Assembly: GCA_002440125.1 (NCBI GenBank)
Contig: DJRQ01000051.1
Coordinates: forward strand, 1-13,507
Length of the DNA stretch: 13,507 bases
Direction: 5' to 3'
Source of the DNA: Caryophanales bacterium UBA6356
GTDB lineage: Bacteria; Bacillota_I; Bacilli_A; RFN20; CAG-826
This document shows, in pieces, positions 7,073 through 13,507 of the stretch. Numbering within the stretch: position 1 is the first letter of the stretch; each line of letters begins with the position of its first letter. Below the pieces are notes generated by a model, which did not search any database, was not told where the DNA came from, and was given only the letters and a program-made list of their open reading frames with translations. The position numbers were made by a program, and so were the translations under genes.

Positions 7073-8811
7073 CTTCTTCCCTAGAGAAAGCCAATAAAAA
7101 AGGAGCTCTCAAGCGCTTCTTCCATGTGGAGTGGGGTCCTTTTTGGATTCTCATCAAGATGCTTTTGGCGAACGCTTTGTCCTTTGATTGGAAAGGCAAT
7201 AAGAAGAAGGTCATCATCAAAGCGGTTACTGGCGTTCTCGGCTTTGCGGCTGTTATCGCCATATCCTACCTTTTCTTCTATTTATGCGTGCAGTTTAGCA
7301 TCTTCTCGCTTCTTTCCGCCGTGCCGATGTCCGTTCCTTCGATCATCGTAAACGTCCTTCTTATCTTCTCTTTCCTCGGTTCCTTAGGACGCGTTACCGA
7401 CGACCTCTATTTCGCAAACGACAATAAGGTTCTTTTGACTTTGCCAACCAATGGCAACACCTTGTTTTTAAGCCGTTTGGCCGTTTGTTTCTTAAATACT
7501 TATCTCAAAGCCTTAAAGCTGGAGGTTCCCTTCCTTATTGGCTATTTCGTCGCAAGCGGTTACCCCCTTTATATGTGCTTTGCCATTTTCCCCATTTGGG
7601 CCATTATCGACATGGTTCTTTTGCTCTTAGCCTCCTTATTAAGCGTTCCGAATTATTATTTGAAGAGGTTCCTTAAGACGCATCCTTTGGCGAATGCTTT
7701 GACGATAAGCGTTTTCATTACGCTCTTACTATCCCTTTGTGGCTTCTTAATCGGCATCATTCCCGACAAAATCGATATCTTCTCCAATTGGGGGCCTTAT
7801 TTCGCCATCATCCAAAGCGGACTTACCTTCTATACGAAGGAGCTCTCTTTCTTCTTTGAGGCTTCGAAGGTCTATTTAGGCGGTTTTACGGGATTTAGTT
7901 TTGCTTATTTCTCTGGATATGGTCTTAACGGTTTATGGACGTTCTTGGCTCTTTTAGGCCTTCTCCCCATCTTGTTTGTTTCTTGCTTAAGCTTAGCGAG
8001 CCCTCTTTACCTTCGCCTTGCAAGCGGTAGTGACGAGCTTCAAGGGAAAGGCTTAACGAAAAGGGCGACTCAGAATAGAGCCATGTCCCCGAATGAGAGC
8101 CAGTTCCATAAGGAATTCCTTTTGTTCTGGAAGGACGAAACAATCACGCCAAATTATGTCGGCGTCTTTTTGGCCCTTCCTTTGATCCTTTCGCTCGTGA
8201 GTAAAATCTTCGGGGCGATGGATGTCAATTCGAGAGGCGAAGGGATGGTCCAAGTCGCAAGCCTTTTGATTCTTCTTCTTATCGCTTTGTCGGCCAATGG
8301 ACTTATCGCCCGCATCTATAGCGAAGAAGGCGCGGCCTTTAAACTCAATCGAACCTATCCCCTAAAGGATTCTTCCATCATCGGGAGCAAACTTCTTCTT
8401 CCTGGGTTTTTTGGCGTCTTAAGCATTTTTGCCTCCGTGATTTCGATGGCTTTTATACGGAAGAGCGCGATGGAAAGCACCTTCTTGATGGGTTTTGGCG
8501 CGGTCTTCATCTATTTGGGCCATCTTCTTTTTAGCGCTGGCGTTGACTTCTCGAATCCCAAAGAGACTTTCGGCGAGACTTCTTTCTTGGCGAACAATGA
8601 AAATCGTAGCATCATCCTTGCCTTGGCGACTTCTGTCTTGGCTGCCGTTTTATATTACTATTATCTCCAAGATGCCATTCTTTGGCTTCATGACGTGGAT
8701 TCCAGTGCTGCTTTTAAGGTACTTTTGCTTGGAATTTTGTATTTTTCGGTCAATCTCGTTCTTTATCTAAGGAAAATCAAATACGTTTATAAACAAGGAG
8801 AATCGTTATGA
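7069..8811 (+). CDS. ABC-2 type transporter permease
   Basis: 580-aa integral membrane protein with about ten to twelve hydrophobic segments (for example 48-75, 90-106, 150-192, 208-231, 288-312, 363-378, 394-412, 443-462, 471-490, 514-531 and 549-566). It has the layout of large putative ABC exporter permeases of Bacillota: two membrane bundles, a cytoplasmic linker at about 315-360, and conserved-looking DDLYFANDNKVLLTLP (111-126) and EEGAAFKLNRTYPL (419-432). The GTG start overlaps the upstream TGA (GTGA), with AAAGGAG at 7055-7061 supporting it and implying translational coupling. Its ATPase partner is the preceding gene; substrate unknown. Family assignment rests on topology, motifs and context. 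Confidence 0.85.
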   Translation: MTSSLEKANKKGALKRFFHVEWGPFWILIKMLLANALSFDWKGNKKKVIIKAVTGVLGFAAVIAISYLFFYLCVQFSIFSLLSAVPMSVPSIIVNVLLIFSFLGSLGRVTDDLYFANDNKVLLTLPTNGNTLFLSRLAVCFLNTYLKALKLEVPFLIGYFVASGYPLYMCFAIFPIWAIIDMVLLLLASLLSVPNYYLKRFLKTHPLANALTISVFITLLLSLCGFLIGIIPDKIDIFSNWGPYFAIIQSGLTFYTKELSFFFEASKVYLGGFTGFSFAYFSGYGLNGLWTFLALLGLLPILFVSCLSLASPLYLRLASGSDELQGKGLTKRATQNRAMSPNESQFHKEFLLFWKDETITPNYVGVFLALPLILSLVSKIFGAMDVNSRGEGMVQVASLLILLLIALSANGLIARIYSEEGAAFKLNRTYPLKDSSIIGSKLLLPGFFGVLSIFASVISMAFIRKSAMESTFLMGFGAVFIYLGHLLFSAGVDFSNPKETFGETSFLANNENRSIILALATSVLAAVLYYYYLQDAILWLHDVDSSAAFKVLLLGILYFSVNLVLYLRKIKYVYKQGESL

Positions 8812-9293
8812 AGAAAGCGGTCTCTATCTTAGTGGGTGCTATCTCTCTTCTTGCCATCATCTTTGTGGCTGTCTTTGGCACGAAGCCTCAGGGCATCGTC
8901 CCTCGTATTTATATCGAAAGCTTAACGATTAAGCCTGTGGATATGTCGACCTATACGATAGACGAAGAGAATGGGAATTATTGCACTATTAAATACGACG
9001 AGGATTTAGAAACGACGGATGGCGAAAACTACTATATGCCCTATATCTTCACAACAGAAGTATTGCCTAACAATGTAACCGATCAAAGCTTTGTTTACTC
9101 GATTGCCGACAACTATAAGGAATACATGGATTTTCCATCCAATAATGCCCTTGCTAATAGAAGGGGCGCTTTCCTTATTAAAAAGAGGACGGATAAGAAA
9201 GTGGCGATGGTTCGAATCAATGTTCGACCTGTCGATGGAGGGAACGGGAAGAGCGATAGTTTGAGGGTGATTATTGATTATCGGGAAAATTGA
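8808..9293 (+). CDS. Small membrane-anchored extracytoplasmic protein of the ABC operon
   Basis: 161 aa, no family recognised. Residues about 5-24 form one hydrophobic signal anchor or signal peptide without a lipobox. The remaining ~135 residues are polar with beta-strand-like spacing (YIESLTIKP, NYCTIKYDED, KVAMVRINVRPVD, SLRVIIDYREN), so a single compact beta domain outside the membrane is likely. The ATG overlaps the permease stop (ATGA) with AAGGAG upstream, making it the translationally coupled last gene of the operon. It may be an accessory subunit contacting the permease or the lipoprotein. Function is not visible in the sequence. Confidence 0.75.
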   Translation: MKKAVSILVGAISLLAIIFVAVFGTKPQGIVPRIYIESLTIKPVDMSTYTIDEENGNYCTIKYDEDLETTDGENYYMPYIFTTEVLPNNVTDQSFVYSIADNYKEYMDFPSNNALANRRGAFLIKKRTDKKVAMVRINVRPVDGGNGKSDSLRVIIDYREN

Positions 9294-9427
9294 TTTTGAT
9301 TTTTGGTTATGATGGCGGTACTTGTCTAATCCATTAGGATGAGTTGTTTGTTTAAAATATAATTGCAGAGGACGATTTTTCGTTAAAATCCTTAATAATC
9401 AAAAGTGGCCCAAGGAATTACGGGCGA

Positions 9428-9436
9428 TGATATAAT
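9428..9436 (+). promoter_or_regulatory. Extended -10 promoter with no gene downstream
   Basis: TGATATAAT matches the extended -10 consensus TGnTATAAT perfectly. A -35 is not evident and is not required for extended -10 promoters. Transcription would start near 9443, at the edge of a palindrome, and run into DNA without a recognisable gene before the IS. Confidence 0.5.
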
Positions 9437-9441
9437 CGAAA

Positions 9442-9458
9442 TGGTCAATCATTGACCA
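9442..9458. promoter_or_regulatory. Palindromic operator-like site at the predicted transcription start
   Basis: TGGTCAA and TTGACCA are perfect 7-bp inverted repeats around TCA, starting 5 nt after the extended -10 box. This is a typical place for a repressor operator; as RNA it would be a 5'-terminal hairpin. The cognate regulator is unknown. Confidence 0.45.
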
Positions 9459-9645
9459 CAAACTTTGAATTACCGACAAATCAAAGTCGTCGATGCAATC
9501 GCTCTGCAAAAACTATTGGTGCTAAGGATGGTAGGTACGTTTGTGTATATTGTTTTTTGTAGCGACTTTATCAACTAATCAGAAACAAAAAACTAGCCGA
9601 TAAGGACGATGATTATAGATAAAAGTCACTTAACTAATTATCCTG

Positions 9646-9657
9646 TTTTCGGCACTT
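9646..9657 (+). repeat. Left terminal inverted repeat of the IS1634 element (candidate)
   Basis: TTTTCGGCACTT, perfectly complementary to 11673-11684. Chance occurrence of a 12-bp match within these short flanks is unlikely. The exact end may differ by one to three bases. Confidence 0.55.
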
Positions 9658-9736
9658 TTATTGGACAAGAAATAGAGAATGTTACGACTGCATCTCGATT
9701 TTTTCCCTGTTTAGTCATTAACTTTTTCCTTCACGT

Positions 9737-11514
9737 CTACTTCTTTTTGCTTGCCCCTATCAAATTTCTCATTTTATTGATTTCATGATACTTAAAAGCC
9801 AGGTTCAGGTTCATCTTTTTTGACAATTCGCTGATGTTGCGATCCCAGAACAAAGTTTTGTAAGTCAAGTCGTCAAGCTCCCCGAATTCGTATTTACTCA
9901 GCGATTCGAATATTGAGCCCGTTGTCGAATTTGGCAGGTATTTCTTCCTTAATATGCACATTATCGTAAGAGCGATGTAAACGGTAAACATATGCGCCTT
10001 GATATGCTCTTCTTTCCTGACGTATATCGGCCTGGCGTCCATGTCTGTCTTCATGATCCTGAAGCATTCCTCGATGTCGTTCCTTTTGCCGCCTATCCTG
10101 ATGATGTCGATATCGTCTAGCGGGACGCATCTCAAGCCGTTTCTCGCGAGCTCGTCTCTGTATTCCTCGTCCGCGTCTCTGCTGGAGGGGATGTCGGTGA
10201 CATAGTCGTAGTATCCGACCAGGGCTTTCTCCTTCTCTATTTTTTCCTTCGAGAGCGTTAATTCCGATTTTCCTTTCACCACCTCGCCGTTCTTGTCCAA
10301 AACGATTCTTTTGATGTATTCCTTGCCGTCGCTGCATTTGGAAAGGCTCAGCCTTGATGGGCTCTTAATGATTTTTCCCGCGTGCTCTACTCTCTTTTTG
10401 ATGGTTTTCATCATGAAATCGTAGCTGGCCGGATCGAACTTGACTATCAGCCTTTCCTGCAGGCCGCCGTCCCTGACGATCCATCTCGATTTGTACGATT
10501 TCCTCCTGCCCTTTTTGTCGGGTTCGCCGTATTCGACCATGCCTTCCCCGTCAATCATCCGCTTCCTGATTTCGGCATCGATTTTCCGGCCTTTCAAAGA
10601 CTGGGTGAAGATATAGTTCCTGCCGGCGCGATGGATTTTGCCCTCGTTTCCGGCGGTGTTCAATCCGGCATCGGCGCATATGATTTTCCCGTCCGTCGTC
10701 TCTTCCCCGGCATTGATCAGGAGGGAATCAGGGAGCCGGTTTCGCTTTCGTTCCCCCTGAAGGCGACGCTCCCTATCGGATATCCGGCCCGGTGATACAG
10801 CAGGCCGTACTCGATGATTGGGTCCGGCCTGTGGTTCTTCTCGATGCCGTAGGCCCTCAACCCCTCCTCGTCGGCGCTCTGTATCTCGAAATAGAAATTG
10901 GAGCAGTCGTAGAATATCGCGCCGTCGTCGCTTCCGGGCATTATCGCCTTGCATTCCTTGGAGAGCTTCCTGGTCAATTTGGCCGACAATTCGTCGATCA
11001 AGTCCAGCGAATCGTAGAGGTTGTCGATATTCAAATCAAATCTCTCGACGTAGTTGTTGTTGCTCCTGATGTCGGACAGCTTGCTGCCCGGATTGATGAT
11101 CCTGGAGAAGCACATCAGCCTCAGCTCGTCGTTGACGGAATACTTGATTTTCTTGTTGCTGGTTAACTTCCATGACCTTAGGAAGGCCTCCAGCTTCAAA
11201 TCGGCTCACACTTTGTTGAGGAACAGAATCGACGCGTTCTTCCTGGCGCAGAATTCCTCCTTTTCCTCGATCGGCTCCGAATAATCGACGCTGAAGGAAT
11301 ACGATTTGCTTGTCCTTTCCTTCTTACTTGCCTCGTGATAGGCGATCCTTTCTCTGAGGAAGGCATCGACATCGTCGTGCCTCCTTTCCAATTCGCTCAA
11401 CAATCCCAGGTTTTCGTAATACCTGTCTTTCTTCTTGCCTTTGACCGAATGCCCTTCCGCGATATAGACCTGGAAGTCGTTTAGTTTTTTCACCGGCAAC
11501 TTTTTAGCGTACAT
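9737..11514 (-). pseudogene. IS1634-family DDE transposase, disrupted by an in-frame TGA and a frameshift
   Basis: Three open pieces read together as one transposase of about 592 aa. Piece 1 (11514-11209) starts at ATG with a G-rich candidate RBS. It ends at TGA 11208-11206, and the same frame continues as ADLKLEAFLRSWK to 10720. A -1 shift near 10720-10730 (a lost base in the C-rich CCCTCC run) leads into the last piece, ending with TAG 9739-9737. Catalytic features survive: first Asp in FYDCSNFYFE (codon 10908-10906), second Asp in IICADAGLN (10672-10670), and Glu in the IS4-superfamily segment DIEECFRIMKTDMDARPIYV (near 10072), followed by HIKAHMFTVYIAL. Although the residues are retained, full-length protein should not be made. 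The TGA probably replaces a Trp codon of a common 'lqklWdeL' motif (inference from family memory). Confidence 0.85.
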
Positions 11515-11672
11515 AAGTGTGAAGCCCCCACATCAATAATAGAGCAGGAACGCTTGAAGACGTGAAGCGAAAACGTTATATAAATTTGACGTGATAAAAA
11601 ATCTGTTTTTCATAGACTTACAAAGTAATATTCTTCTAATTTTTCTTTAAACAGATCCGAGAACTAGTTAGC

Positions 11673-11684
11673 AAGTGCCGAAAA
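11673..11684 (-). repeat. Right terminal inverted repeat of the IS1634 element (candidate)
   Basis: AAGTGCCGAAAA, the exact complement of 9646-9657, lying about 160 nt upstream of the transposase start. Outside it are only 52 nt before the IS1182 element begins. Confidence 0.55.
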
Positions 11685-11736
11685 TGGTACTACGAATTAG
11701 CTTCTAAAGATGGGCTATATCTAGTTAAAAATTCAT

Positions 11737-11758
11737 GGGGCTGTTGAAAAACCATTAG
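11737..11758 (+). repeat. Left terminal inverted repeat of the IS1182 element
   Basis: GGGGCTGTTGAAAAACC followed by ATTAG matches the complement of 13486-13507 at 21 of 22 positions (A versus G at position 18). Confidence 0.92.
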
Positions 11759-11767
11759 CCCAAACTA

Positions 11768-11801
11768 AAACGCCGGAATCGCAGGATTGCCGGCGTTTTT
11801 T
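11768..11801 (+). terminator. Strong hairpin with T-run just inside the IS1182 left end
   Basis: AAACGCCGG (11768-11776) pairs with CCGGCGTTT (11790-11798). The stem continues inward with AATC/GATT around a GCAG loop, with one bulged G, and is followed by TTTTTT. This is a textbook intrinsic terminator for rightward read-through entering the element. It ends about 33 nt before the transposase start, so it should insulate the transposase gene from outside promoters. A TTG at 11787, a possible in-frame upstream start, lies inside the hairpin and is rejected as a start. Confidence 0.8.
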
Positions 11802-11809
11802 GGTAGAAT
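11801..11809 (+). promoter_or_regulatory. Extended -10 promoter of the IS1182 transposase, merged with the terminator T-run
   Basis: TGGTAGAAT fits TGnTATAAT with one mismatch in the hexamer, and its first T is the last T of the terminator tail. Transcription would start near 11816, giving a leader of about 19 nt that carries the Shine-Dalgarno at 11820-11826. No -35 is evident. Confidence 0.5.
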
Positions 11810-11834
11810 CCACTTGCTTAGGGAGGACTCTGCC

Positions 11835-13439
11835 ATGTCCAATTTTACTACCGAAAGGTCCTTTTTGCTCCCTTCCTTTGACCCAATGGAGGAGGAAGGG
11901 GAGCGAATGCGCCGCTTTCTTCGCCTGCTCGAATCGTCGGGGGTTGGTCTCATCGTTGACAGGTACGTCAAAAACGAAAGCTCCAGGGGCGGCCGGCCTA
12001 GCGTGAATTACCATCGGCTCCTGGCGACCGTGCTTTACGGATTCTCCTTGGGGAGGTCAACGCTAAGAAGCTTGGCCGATTCCTGCGCGCACGACGTGAG
12101 GTTCATCGCGATGATGCAGCAATGCAGGCCGGATTATTCGACGATAGCCAAATTCATCAACAAAATTATCCTCCCGAACGAAGCCGAGATATTCGCCCGC
12201 GTGACCAAAGCCGCGGCGGCGGAAATGGGCGCGCGATTCGACGATGCCTTCGTCGACGGCAGCAAATTCGAGGCCAACGCGAACAAATACAAATTCGTTT
12301 GGAAGCCGACGGCGTTCCACGAGCGCATATCCTCGTCGTTCCACGCCCTTTGCAGAGAAAGCGGCCTCCTCGAAGGGCATTCGGAAGAGCGCATGGTTTC
12401 GTCGAAGACGGTGAGCAAGGCGCTGACCGAGGCGTCGGAAAAGGGGGACCGAAGGCTCGAAGGCGCGATTAAAGCAATGCTTTTGAAGGTTTTGGAATAC
12501 GAGGAGAAGGAGCGCATTTGCGGCTCTGGGAGGAAGTCTTATTTCAAAACGGACCGAGACGCAACGGCGATGTGCCTGAAGTCCGATTACTATTCCGGGC
12601 TCGGGACGAACATGCACGCCGCATACAACGTTCAGCTCGTCGTCTGCCGCGGGATAATCGCCGCCTACACGATCACGCAATCCAGGGCGGACATCAACGA
12701 TTTCGTCGGCGCCATCGAAGCTTTTGCTGCGATTCACGGGAGATACCCCACCAACGTCTGCGCCGACGCGGGATACGGATCTCCGGGGAATTACGCTTTC
12801 CTCAAGGCAAAGGGCATAGGCAATTTCGTCAAAGACCAATCGTGGGAGGGCAACGCCTCCGGATCCAGGCCCGACTGCTACCGCATGCGGGGAGGCGCCC
12901 CGGTTTGCCTTGCCGGCAGGCCGTGTTGCGAAAAAGAAATCGCGGGGAGGCACCCGAAAAAGCCGGGCGGCAAGTTCTATTCCGTCGCCGGCTGCCGCGG
13001 GTGTCCGTTCCACGACTATTGCTTTCGGTTCGTCAAAAACGGAGCGAACGACGATGAAAAGGTTTTTGAAATAAACTTGGATTACCTCGCCACGAAGGCC
13101 GAGGCCGAGGCGAATCTGCTTTCGCCGAAGGGAATTGAGCTCAGGGTCAACCGAAGCATACAGGTCGAGGGGGCGTTCGGGATTCTGAAGCGGGACTATG
13201 GATACGAAAGGATAAGAAGGCGGGGCATAGCACGGGTCTCAACCGAGGTGATGCTCAACGCCTTGGGCTTAACGGTCGCTAAGCTCTTCAGGTTCTACGA
13301 AACGGGCAAAGTCCCAGATTTTTGGGTGGCTCCTTCGGAAATGACCCCTCAAACCTTCAAAAGCCCCTCCGCGAAAAGACTTTCAAAAAAGGGGAGAAAA
13401 ATCCACGAAAGAACATTCGCACAAAAAGAACATGCGTAG
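11835..13439 (+). CDS. IS1182-family transposase
   Basis: 534 aa from ATG 11835, chosen over the in-frame TTG at 11787 because AGGGAGG (11820-11826) is spaced 8 nt before it and the TTG sits in a terminator hairpin. The N-terminus (about 1-110) has the helical pattern of the IS1182/DUF772-type domain (VNYHRLLATVLYGF, LRSLADSC, FINKI). The DDE catalytic core is complete: D141 in FVDGSKFEANANKYKF, D311 in CADAGYGS, E445 in VEGAFGILKRDYGYERIRRRG. Between the last two lies the family's insertion with a Cys-rich cluster (C358, C364, C365, C387, C390, C396), perhaps metal-binding. No frameshift or stop interrupts it, so the enzyme should be functional and could mobilise the element in cis. Confidence 0.95.
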   Translation: MSNFTTERSFLLPSFDPMEEEGERMRRFLRLLESSGVGLIVDRYVKNESSRGGRPSVNYHRLLATVLYGFSLGRSTLRSLADSCAHDVRFIAMMQQCRPDYSTIAKFINKIILPNEAEIFARVTKAAAAEMGARFDDAFVDGSKFEANANKYKFVWKPTAFHERISSSFHALCRESGLLEGHSEERMVSSKTVSKALTEASEKGDRRLEGAIKAMLLKVLEYEEKERICGSGRKSYFKTDRDATAMCLKSDYYSGLGTNMHAAYNVQLVVCRGIIAAYTITQSRADINDFVGAIEAFAAIHGRYPTNVCADAGYGSPGNYAFLKAKGIGNFVKDQSWEGNASGSRPDCYRMRGGAPVCLAGRPCCEKEIAGRHPKKPGGKFYSVAGCRGCPFHDYCFRFVKNGANDDEKVFEINLDYLATKAEAEANLLSPKGIELRVNRSIQVEGAFGILKRDYGYERIRRRGIARVSTEVMLNALGLTVAKLFRFYETGKVPDFWVAPSEMTPQTFKSPSAKRLSKKGRKIHERTFAQKEHA

Positions 13440-13445
13440 CATGTT
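13429..13445 (+). repeat. Perfect hairpin over the IS1182 transposase stop codon
   Basis: AACATGC (13429-13435) and GCATGTT (13439-13445) are perfect 7-bp arms around a 3-nt loop (13436-13438) that contains most of the TAG stop. There is no T-run, so termination is not expected. It may affect translation termination or mRNA decay, or be chance. Confidence 0.4.
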
Positions 13446-13453
13446 GAAAAACC
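13442..13453 (+). repeat. Internal copy of the IS1182 terminal repeat core
   Basis: TGTTGAAAAACC repeats exactly the core of the left terminal repeat (11742-11753) in the same orientation. It is inverted relative to the right terminal repeat (13491-13502). With the right end it can form a 12-bp stem enclosing 37 nt that itself contains CCTCTTT/AAAGAGG. It begins 3 nt after the transposase stop. Confidence 0.7.
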
Positions 13454-13485
13454 TCTTTCCAATAAAAAAGAGGCCATTGATTAAC

Positions 13486-13507
13486 CTAACGGTTTTTCAA
13501 CAGCCCC
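13486..13507 (-). repeat. Right terminal inverted repeat of the IS1182 element
   Basis: CTAACGGTTTTTCAACAGCC plus the final CC is the complement of the left end at 21 of 22 positions. The last base of the window is the last base of the element. Confidence 0.92.

Larger units (their letters stand above)
9294..9645. other. Gene-free stretch between the ABC operon and the IS1634 element
   Basis: About 350 nt without a convincing gene. It holds an extended -10 promoter with a palindrome (9428-9458), a weak hairpin (GATTTT/AAAATC, 9373-9389) without a T-run, and a 9-bp inverted repeat GTTTTTTGT / ACAAAAAAC (9552-9560 and 9585-9593, 24-nt loop). No terminator for the operon ending at 9293 is evident. 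AT content is higher than in the neighbouring genes. Confidence 0.5.
9646..11684 (-). mobile_element. Decayed IS1634-family insertion sequence
   Basis: About 2.04 kb bounded by perfect 12-bp inverted repeats TTTTCGGCACTT (9646-9657) and its complement (11673-11684), enclosing one broken IS1634-type transposase on the minus strand. No target duplication is obvious beyond a possible TG at both edges. A second, imperfect inverted pair lies inside (9720-9738 and 11558-11577, sharing CTTCACGTCT), so a shorter ~1.86-kb element is an alternative. Base composition and codons differ from the upstream host genes. Confidence 0.6.
11737..13507 (+). mobile_element. Complete IS1182-family insertion sequence
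   Basis: 1771 bp with a single intact transposase and 22-bp terminal inverted repeats that differ at one position. It is clearly richer in G+C than the host operon, with GCC/GGC/CGC-type codons, indicating a different origin. It lies 52 nt from the decayed IS1634 copy, forming a small IS island. The target duplication cannot be tested because the right flank is outside the window. Confidence 0.93.

Noticed and set aside
7070..8811. TGA=Trp (Mycoplasma code) for the whole genome
   Set aside because: TGA forms overlapping stop/start junctions at 7069-7072 and 8808-8811 with good Shine-Dalgarno sites. Reading through them adds only a few residues before TAG.
9369..9391. Hairpin GATTTT/AAAATC as operon terminator
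   Set aside because: Weak AT stem with no T-run following; about 75 nt after the last gene.
9437..9565. Short frame with CNRS...KDGRYVCVYC that hints at a zinc ribbon
   Set aside because: About 40 codons between stops, no start with an RBS, and the Cys spacing is not a convincing zinc ribbon.
9608..9780. Open frame MIIDKSHLTNYPVFGTFIG... over the IS1634 left end
   Set aside because: AAGGA is only 2 nt before the ATG, the frame crosses the terminal repeat and runs antisense into the transposase end, and no family is recognisable.
10382..11166. Plus-strand open frames opposite the IS1634 transposase
   Set aside because: Shadows of the transposase frame; translations have no recognisable domain.
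11640..11747. A 35-codon open stretch crossing the IS1634 right repeat, reading ...KWYYELASKDGLYLVKNS
   Set aside because: No start codon, short enough for chance, and it crosses a mobile-element end. A superficially similar KDGRY string occurs at about 9520-9540, but the nucleotide match is weak.
12063..13013. Long minus-strand open frame (316 codons) opposite the IS1182 transposase
   Set aside because: Antisense shadow in GC-rich coding DNA: Arg/Pro/Val-rich translation, no RBS, and a proven transposase on the plus strand.
1..13507. CRISPR arrays, tRNA or rRNA genes, riboswitches
   Set aside because: No regularly spaced direct repeats, no cloverleaf-like or rRNA-like sequence, and no recognisable riboswitch core were seen in the intergenic parts.

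Overview
The window reads as chromosomal DNA of a low-to-moderate GC Bacillota relative, probably from the Erysipelotrichia / RF39 / Acholeplasma-like end of the phylum. Grounds: a type III glutamine synthetase, a CpoA/alDGS-type glycolipid glycosyltransferase, strong AGGAGG-type ribosome binding sites, a CcpA-like operator, and host codons rich in CTT, TCT, AAA and TTC. TGA is a stop here: two host gene junctions are classical GTGA and ATGA overlaps preceded by Shine-Dalgarno sites. So this is not the Mycoplasma code. The lineage is an inference.

Region 1 (1-2043): the 5' part of glnN runs leftward off the window edge. It is divergent from a GT4 membrane-glycolipid glycosyltransferase that ends at a good intrinsic terminator. 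The space between them holds a cre-like operator and a short hairpin.

Region 2 (2100-9293): a tightly packed rightward four-gene operon. It encodes (i) a 789-aa surface lipoprotein; (ii) an 822-aa protein joining a polytopic YwaF/TMEM164-like domain to a complete ABC ATPase in one frame; (iii) an ABC-2 type permease overlapping it by 4 nt; and (iv) a small membrane-anchored extracytoplasmic protein overlapping the permease by 4 nt. This looks like one ABC exporter-like machine with dedicated surface proteins. I do not recognise a characterised system with this composition, and it is the most interesting content here. The ATPase half also has its own Shine-Dalgarno and ATG inside the fused reading frame, so fused and free ATPase may both be made.

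Region 3 (9294-11736): a gene-poor stretch with an orphan extended -10 promoter sitting on a palindromic operator, followed by a decayed IS1634-family element. Its transposase is broken by an in-frame TGA, where a Trp is likely, and by a single-base frameshift.

Region 4 (11737-13507): an intact, more GC-rich IS1182-family element with near-perfect terminal repeats, an insulating terminator that merges into the transposase promoter, and an extra internal copy of the terminal repeat near the 3' end. The window stops exactly at the last base of this element.
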